The notes under the pieces are model-generated. The model was not told the origin of the DNA. It saw only the letters and a program-made list of their open reading frames with translations, and searched no databases. DNA of 64,000 nucleotides from Gracilariopsis chorda (taxonomy: Eukaryota; Rhodophyta; Florideophyceae; Gracilariales; Gracilariaceae): the NCBI GenBank assembly GCA_003194525.1, contig NBIV01000193.1:62001-126000 (forward strand), given 5' to 3'. The position numbers were made by a program, and so were the translations under genes. Below, piece after piece: positions 58,539 through 64,000 of the stretch (its first letter is position 1; each line of letters starts with the position of its first letter).

Positions 58539-59168
58539 AGTGAGAGAGATGCTACACGGATGTGTAGTTGCGATTGCTGGCGTGAATTAGCTGGCGTGAG
58601 TCGTTTTCAGTTCTTGAACAGTGTTGCTGGCAACTTGACTAAGTAAAAATGGTTCTAAGGATATCGCTGGAAAAAAGAGAACACTTCGCGACTGCGATGT
58701 GATGTTGGAACGAGGCTTCACAGATTCGCACGCTCGCCGCGGGATAGCAAAGGGCGGAGTTTTGCGCGTTCGCTCTGCGGGACGTAGGGTAAACGGTACA
58801 GGGTCCACCGAATGTAGACCGCTAGCCCTTAATACCTGTACGCGTAGTTCAACCAAAACACACAGCTGAACGGGCAGGTATCTCGTTAATTTTATGAGGA
58901 TACATGTGCCGAGTGTACATGTGTACGAGCATGAGCTTGAGCTTGAGCTTGAGCTTGAGCTTGAGTCACCCGCCTCAGCACACATAAAGTCTGTCCATGT
59001 TTTTATATCCGCGGTGACCCGCTTGAGCCGCTTGGGTGCAGCCCGAAGCGCAACGACCTCTGCCAATTGCCCAGCGTCGAGTGCCTCCCAACGGCCGGAG
59101 CTCCACGGAATCACCCACAGTTTTTCCCTTCAAGACATCGGCACATCAAAAACCAAAGCAAACCAACA
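58539..59168. other. Divergent promoter region of ISY1 and peptide deformylase, with hexamer repeat
   Basis: The 630 bases between the two divergent starts contain a (TTGAGC)n microsatellite at 58,932-58,968 (about six units). Its reading as polyserine on the minus strand is not a gene. No TATA box was identified with confidence. Confidence 0.45.
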
Positions 59169-59924
59169 ATGCAAACGAAAGCACTACCACCGGCCTTCAT
59201 CCAAGCGGCGACACGCGGCCTCCTCCACCGTCCTCGAAAGCTTCTTACGACAACCACACGCCACTCTTCAACCCGGCTTCCTCTCCTTCGTCGTCGCATT
59301 CGCCCCACATCCATTCGCATGCAAGCGAGCGCGCAAAACACTTTGGCAGAAGAACGTGATCCAGGAGCCGTGGTCGGTACATCCTTACGCATCCTCAAGT
59401 ATCCGCACCCCCTTCTACGCGCGGAGAACGCTACCATTGAAACATTCGACGAGCAACTAAAACAAGTGGCACGAGAAATGCTGCGGGTGATGTACGCTAG
59501 TCGTGGGGTAGGCCTGGCTGCACCGCAGGTGGGTATCAACAAGCGGCTGATGGTGTTCAACCCGGAGGGTGAGCAGCGTGCTTTTCTTCAGGAAGTGGTG
59601 CTGGTTAACCCGCAGATAATCGCCAGCTCAAAGAAAACAGACGTGGAGATGGAGGCGTGTTTGTCGTTTCCCGGCATGAGTGGACGGGTGCGTCGACACG
59701 AATGGGTCAAAATAGAGGCGCAGCGGTTAAACGGGAAGCAGTTTAAAGCTAAGTATGAAGGATGGAAGGCGAGAATTTTTCAACATGAGTTCGATCATTT
59801 GGAAAAGACTTTGTACATAGACCGACTGGAGGAAGAAGACAAGCCAAAGGTAAAAGACACGCTACAGCAATTGGTGGAGGTGTATAAATCGGAACCGTAC
59901 CAAAGCATGCAGGCGGCGTTGTGA
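59169..59924 (+). CDS. PDF1B: Peptide deformylase, type 1B, organelle-targeted
   Basis: The frame encodes 251 residues from ATG 59,169 (the extended frame to 59,067 starts with TTG). It removes the formyl group from the N-terminal methionine of organelle-made proteins. Residues 1-50 are basic and rich in Ser, Thr and Arg, with no acidic residues, like a transit peptide. The catalytic part has all three motifs: GVGLAAPQ (113-120), EACLS (162-166, with the metal-binding Cys 164) and HEFDH (206-210, ligands His 206 and 210, general acid Glu 207). The usual motif 2 is EGCLS; here Gly is Ala. KYEGWKARIFQHEFDHLEKTLYIDRL is most like plant PDF1B, which works in plastid and mitochondrion. Confidence 0.95.
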   Translation: MQTKALPPAFIQAATRGLLHRPRKLLTTTTRHSSTRLPLLRRRIRPTSIRMQASAQNTLAEERDPGAVVGTSLRILKYPHPLLRAENATIETFDEQLKQVAREMLRVMYASRGVGLAAPQVGINKRLMVFNPEGEQRAFLQEVVLVNPQIIASSKKTDVEMEACLSFPGMSGRVRRHEWVKIEAQRLNGKQFKAKYEGWKARIFQHEFDHLEKTLYIDRLEEEDKPKVKDTLQQLVEVYKSEPYQSMQAAL

Positions 59925-59986
59925 ACAGGAGTGCTTTGTTTTTTATTTGTCGCGAACAGTTAGCACACACATGTCGAATGAAGGCA

Positions 59987-60010
59987 GGGGGGTGGGGGTG
60001 GGAGGGGGGG
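59987..60010 (+). repeat. G-rich tract between convergent genes
   Basis: Four runs of three or more G, split by single T or A bases, form a possible G-quadruplex. It lies in the 182 bp between the deformylase and phycobilisome-like stop codons. A structural role in ending transcription is a guess. Confidence 0.5.
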
Positions 60011-60106
60011 AAGAGAAGGAGAAAGACAAGATGATAAGAGCGGTGGGCGGAAACCGTGCTGAACGATGGTACAGCTCGAAAACAAGAAAGAATTAAGCAA
60101 AGGGGG

Positions 60107-60793
60107 TTAAACCAACTTTTGCACGACTACTTCGAAGCAATCGTTGGTGAGTTGTACGAGATCGGGTTCTGTGACCTGCTGTACAATGAAATCGCGTACT
60201 TGACGAAGAGCGGAATGTAAAACTTGTGCTTCTAGACCCACTTCCTTGTGCAACAGGTTCATTATACCAATATTGTTTTCGTGGACAAAGTCGAGGGATC
60301 CGGCAGCGATTCCATAACTTATGATGCGAACCAACTGCGCCATGCTACTTTGGAACACAGCTGCCTTGTCTTCCGCCATACCATCCGAGAGATCCTGCAT
60401 CATGGTGGATATTTGTTCCTGAGAGACGAAAATGGTAGCGGCAACCGAGCCACCGGGCAGCATGTGGGCGTTTGTTGCGAGTTCTTCGAGAGGGGTAAGG
60501 AGCAGGGCGGTGTCGTTCTTGCGGAAGAGTGTGGCTGTTGTTGAGGAGAAACCCTCTCCGGGACGGAGGATGGACTTGTGACCTCGCAGATAAGACTGCA
60601 GTTTTGCGGCGCGGCGGGAGAGCGTGGCAGTACGCTCACGCTCGGTGGTCACCATCGATGGGAGCTGGCGTGAAGGCGCGACAGGAGAGGGAGTATGCGT
60701 TGGGCGAGAACGGGTAAGTGCGCCATTGGATTGGGCGAAGGAGGAGCCGGAGCGCGTGGCGCCGGGGAGGGGGGAGAGAGTGATGAAAGCCAT
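60107..60793 (-). CDS. Plastid-directed protein resembling the phycobilisome fold (tentative)
   Basis: The open frame starts at 60,985, but ATG at 60,793 is preferred. It gives 228 residues beginning MAFITLSPLPGATRSG, and a Phe within the first residues followed by Ser/Thr/Arg-rich sequence is common in red-algal transit peptides. Residues 60-228 are predicted helical. The segment LVRIISYGIAAGS (154-166) and the following GIMNLLHKEVGLEAQVLHSALRQVRDF (176-202) align without gaps to the phycobiliprotein core helices (LRYxTYAxLAGD, then GLKETYxSLGVPxxAxxQAIxxxK), with few identical residues but the same hydrophobic pattern. There is no cysteine where the chromophore would attach; the only Cys is residue 219. 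It may be a non-pigmented relative. Similarity is weak, so the assignment is uncertain. Confidence 0.4.
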   Translation of the reverse strand: MAFITLSPLPGATRSGSSFAQSNGALTRSRPTHTPSPVAPSRQLPSMVTTERERTATLSRRAAKLQSYLRGHKSILRPGEGFSSTTATLFRKNDTALLLTPLEELATNAHMLPGGSVAATIFVSQEQISTMMQDLSDGMAEDKAAVFQSSMAQLVRIISYGIAAGSLDFVHENNIGIMNLLHKEVGLEAQVLHSALRQVRDFIVQQVTEPDLVQLTNDCFEVVVQKLV

Positions 60794-61356
60794 TGCCGAT
60801 GTACGAGAAGAAGAAGAGTGGATGGGAGTGGCGAAAAGATTTGGGGGACGATGAATCGAAAAGTGCGAGCGAGTGGTTGTAGTTGGGAAGGGTAGGAGGA
60901 GCAAGTGCGATGTCAGGTGGGTGCGATGCGCTTTAGAACGGCGATGACATTGCACGCTACCGAGTATCCTGACATCCATGCGCACAGTGCAGTTAGTGGT
61001 TGGCGGCGCCGTTGCACGCGCTGTGTAAATTAACAGTCGCCATGGAGCGACGTGCGTGGCGCTTGTCGCTTTGTGTGGCCGCAGACGCGCATGCCATCAC
61101 CAACCCCGCCGCCCAATTGCTGCAGCGCCGGAATAATTCGTATTTACGAGCCACGTTGTCGATCTTCCCCATTCTTCCGAGCTGGCGCCAGCGGCAAGTT
61201 AGCTTAGATTTACAGTAGACTTACATTATAGTGAACCTCTTGTTCTTGTGCCCGCAGCAGCTGCGGCTTCGCAATACCAAGGGCAAACGGTACCGTTTAC
61301 ATATCCCTAATGCCGCTATTGATCACTATACTGATCAATAGGCGTGTAACGGCAGG
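60794..61356. promoter_or_regulatory. Upstream region of the phycobilisome-like gene with two palindromes
   Basis: No gene is seen. A perfect 14-bp palindrome AAACGGTACCGTTT lies at 61,285-61,298, and a hairpin with perfect 10-bp arms (CTATTGATCA and TGATCAATAG, loop CTATAC) at 61,316-61,341. Both are just outside the copia LTR that starts at 61,357. Either could be a regulatory site or a relic of another insertion. Confidence 0.4.
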
Positions 61357-61570
61357 TGTGAAAGGTTGTGGAGGGTGTTGATCCCTCCGGCCGGTGGTGC
61401 TCGGGTCAGCGCCGCCGGCCGCTCTTTATAGTCCTACAATTCTAATTAAAATGTACGTAATTAGGAGAGGTCTGCATTTGTAATCAAGAGAGTTGGACAA
61501 GATTACAAATGCAACTGACACTAAATTACAACAGCCGATAGTGCAGCCGTACAAATTGCGTGTCCTCACA
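61357..61570 (-). repeat. 3' LTR of the copia element (inferred bounds)
   Basis: In element sense the sequence starts TGTGAGGACACG directly after a purine tract (GCGAGGGACAG) and ends CAACCTTTCACA, so its ends form the TGTGA/TCACA inverted pair. A TATA box (TATAAAG, 61,424-61,430) and a GC-rich hairpin (61,389-61,420) lie inside. At 214 bp it is a normal copia LTR length. The partner LTR is outside the window, so the ends are inferred. Confidence 0.65.
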
Positions 61571-64000
61571 CTGTCCCTCGCAAACAACTCTAAAGCTATT
61601 TGCGCATCATTAATGCCACCGTTAAAAACCTAAATATCAGCAAAAACCATATAGGATAAAAAGCTGCATAGTTAGGAAAAGGTATAGCAATGTAATACTT
61701 ATCTAAGTCCAAAATAGTGTTTTCAAGAACAGGTAATCTGGATAAAACGCATAGAAACAAAAACAAAACAAGAAACAAACAAAAAAAGATTGGTCAATAA
61801 ATGTTCAACAGTTATTGTAGTCCGCACAAAACAGAAAGTTGGTATAAGCTTTCTCGGTTAGCAGCTTTTGTCATTATGTCAGCCGGCTGGGAATCAGTTC
61901 TGATCTCAAGTATTTTCAGCATTCCAGACTTCACAAGGTCTTTGACATGATGGTATTTCAGAGAAATATGTTTGTTTCTCTCAGACGTTTTCGAAGTCTT
62001 CGCAATAGAGTTTGCCGTAGAACTGTCTGTATAGATACAGACGGGATACATTCCGATAGGCTCTTCTTGCAGAATTTGGCAATGATGAAGCTCCCAAAAT
62101 AGTCTTCGGATCCAAGTCACTAACTTAGCGCAATACGATAAAGCAACGTATTCAGCTTCTCCCGAAGACAAAGCCACGATTGTCTGTTTCTTGCTAGTCC
62201 ATAGGATTGGAGCATCGTTGACTTTGATCAGTACTCCCGTCGTTGACTTCCTTGTTTCTCGGCATCCTGCCCAGTCCGCATCGCAAAAACCTTCCAAAGG
62301 TGATACACTGGTTGCGGGAAAGTGCATACAAAGGTTCTTTGTTCCCTTTAAATATCTAAGCACTCGCTTTGCCAAAGCTAAGTGCCTTAAACAAGGTTTA
62401 TGAACCTGTCTCGCCAGCATTGAAGCTGCAAACATGACGTCTGGTCTAGAAGCCACGGCTAGATACATCAGTTGTCCTACCAGTTTCCGATATTTCCGGT
62501 GGAGTGGAGGAGGCAGCTTCTGTTCCTGTTCGCTTGTACCCATGATAGAGTAGCCATGGTGCAACGGTGTTTGCACAGGGTTTGCGTTTCCGAGGTTATA
62601 TTCTCGTAGCAGCTTATCCACATACGTTTCCTGACTAACCTTGATGCCATATCTGTCCCGACTGAGATGAAGTCCGACGAATGATTTGGCTTCTCCCAAT
62701 AGTTTCACTTGAAAACGTCTCTTCATTTCGGCTTTAAAGTCGTCCAGAAGAGACCTCGAGTCAGACGACATCAATATGTCGTCCACAACGATGACGAGGA
62801 TCAGTATCCCACTGCTTGATCGATATATATAGAGACGGTAGTCCGTTTTCGATTGACGGAATTGCAGTGTGATCAACGTCGTGTGTAGAAACGATCCCCA
62901 GATCTGTCCAGCCTGCTTTGCCCCGTATAATGATTTCAGCAGTAGACATACTTTTCCCGGAACGTATGAAGTTCCAGACGAGTTCTGGGGTTGTTCCATG
63001 ATCAATGGTTCATCGAGGTCGCCGTACAGGTAGGCGTTGCTGATATCCATTGTTTCCAGCAAAAGGTCTTGCGCAGCAGCCTTTGCCAATGCCAACCTTA
63101 TTGTCTCAAGTCTTGCGACTGGGGCATAAAGGTTTTCAGGGTCGTAATCGATGTACGGTTTCTGCATGTCCCCTCGCGCTACACAACGTGCCTTAGGAAG
63201 GATATCCAAAGGTTTTGCGCTGAGTTGTTTTGCCGTAAATGTCCAAAGGAATGGGATTGGATTCATTCCTGGTTTTCGGTCAATGAGCTTCCATGTTTTG
63301 CGTTCGATGAGAGCGTCATACTCTCGGTCGATTGCGTCTGCCCATTCTGGTATTGTCCTTGCTTGGGAAAATGTCTTTGGTACTTTGTCCAGCTCACTGT
63401 TATTTGTTGAACGAGTGTGTGCCACTAGACAATGTTCCAAAGCTGAGTCCAAGTGTTCTTCATCCACTTCGTCATTACGTTCTTCTGCTTCTGTCCTGCC
63501 CAAGGACGAGAAGTCGAGAAGCTCGTTGATGGAAGGCAGTATTTTCTTGGCCATCTTAAAGTCCCTTTGCCTCACCATGATTACTTTCTTTTGGGAAGGT
63601 ATGTATACCCGATACAGTGTTTGGAAGCTCTCCATTCCAACGAAGTGGCCGTAGATGGCGCGTGGGAGTATTTTCTTGTTGGGAATGGTTTCCGACCTGT
63701 ATATAAAGGCGTGGCCATCTTGTCCAAACTTCAGTAATGTATCGAACGATGGATTTTGTCCAAACCACTCTTTGTAGGGGATTCTCATGTCGAGTCGTGA
63801 GTTTGGAAGGCGGTTTCGCAGCCAGTTTGCATGCGATATCGCTTCTTCCCATAATTCGAGTGGTAATTTTGATGCAAAGAGCAGAGTTCTGGCCGTTTTC
63901 CATAAGTCTTGGATAATTTTCTCCGCTGCGCCGTTAGACTCATGTGCATGCGGAGGAGTGTACTCCAAGAGGATCCCGTTATCTAATGCGTAATGGATGA
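61357..64000 (-). mobile_element. Ty1/copia LTR retrotransposon, right end cut by the window
   Basis: Its 3' LTR is at 61,357-61,570. From there to the window edge the minus strand holds pol. The frame is open from 61,812 to the edge, about 729 codons. It begins in the end of integrase, then has the copia-type reverse transcriptase (RCVARGDMQ, YAPVARLETIR, MDISNAYLYGDL, LKSLYGAKQAGQIW) and an RNase H domain (CDADWAGCRETRKSTTG, ALSSGEAEY, YTDSSTANSIAKTS, KHISLKYHHVKDLV). This copy looks largely whole within the window, so it is probably the youngest element here. Gag, protease, most of integrase and the 5' LTR lie beyond the right edge. Confidence 0.88.

Noticed and set aside
58587-59114. Minus-strand 175-codon frame with a polyserine run
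   Set aside because: The serines come from the (TTGAGC)n microsatellite, and the frame overlaps the divergent promoter region.
60794-60985. 64-residue upstream extension of the phycobilisome-like frame
   Set aside because: The MAF start at 60,793 gives a better transit-peptide leader, and the upstream residues look like untranslated sequence in frame.
61596-61778. Short hydrophobic frame between copia pol and its LTR
   Set aside because: It starts with TTG and arises from a T-rich untranslated stretch; no sign of selection.

Overview
This is eukaryotic nuclear DNA. A transposon graveyard fills about 1-39.8 kb, and a compact island of host genes fills about 40.6-60.8 kb. The host genes are small, close together, on both strands and mostly intron-free; two have short GT-AG introns. 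Two products look plastid-directed: a type 1B peptide deformylase, and a protein whose C-terminal half resembles the phycobilisome (phycobiliprotein) fold behind a leader starting MAF, a style common in red-algal transit peptides. The best guess is therefore a red alga with a repeat-rich genome. That is inference; no species marker is present.

Layout, left to right. About 1-8.2 kb is very old Ty3/gypsy debris. About 8.7-11.5 kb is a 5' fragment of a Helitron on the minus strand, next to a palindrome-rich repeat zone (11.4-12.67 kb). The stretch 13,643-27,901 is one Ty3/gypsy element (G3) with 5-bp target duplications AATAC. A second, chromodomain-bearing gypsy element (G2, 14,291-21,840) sits inside its left LTR; both are broken. 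About 29.4-31.45 kb is a dead Harbinger/PIF transposon with a transposase and a Myb/SANT-like gene facing each other. About 31.6-32.9 kb is an array of roughly 500-bp palindrome-bearing units that runs into the TATA box of a long, decayed autonomous Helitron (to about 39.8 kb): a proline/acidic-repeat plus zinc-knuckle ORF, a Rep (HUH) and Pif1-type helicase region, and a duplicated hairpin tail.

The host genes are an MFS transporter, a YebC/TACO1-type protein, TMEM222/RTE1-type (two exons), Mo25/CAB39, Rab7 (four exons), a bZIP factor with an apparent frame break in a poly-C run, a short Gag1-like clamp (DUF4050) protein, the splicing factor ISY1, peptide deformylase, and the phycobilisome-like protein. 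A LINE 3' fragment with a GAA tail lies at 48.2-48.65 kb, and an unexplained 73-nt hairpin at 55.56 kb. The right edge holds most of a Ty1/copia element (from 61,357, running off the window) whose pol frame is open throughout.

The host genes do not form one pathway. Rab7 and Mo25 act in membrane traffic and kinase scaffolding. ISY1 acts in splicing, and the bZIP protein in transcription. Deformylase, the phycobilisome-like protein and possibly the YebC protein serve organelles. No tRNA, rRNA or CRISPR array was recognised.
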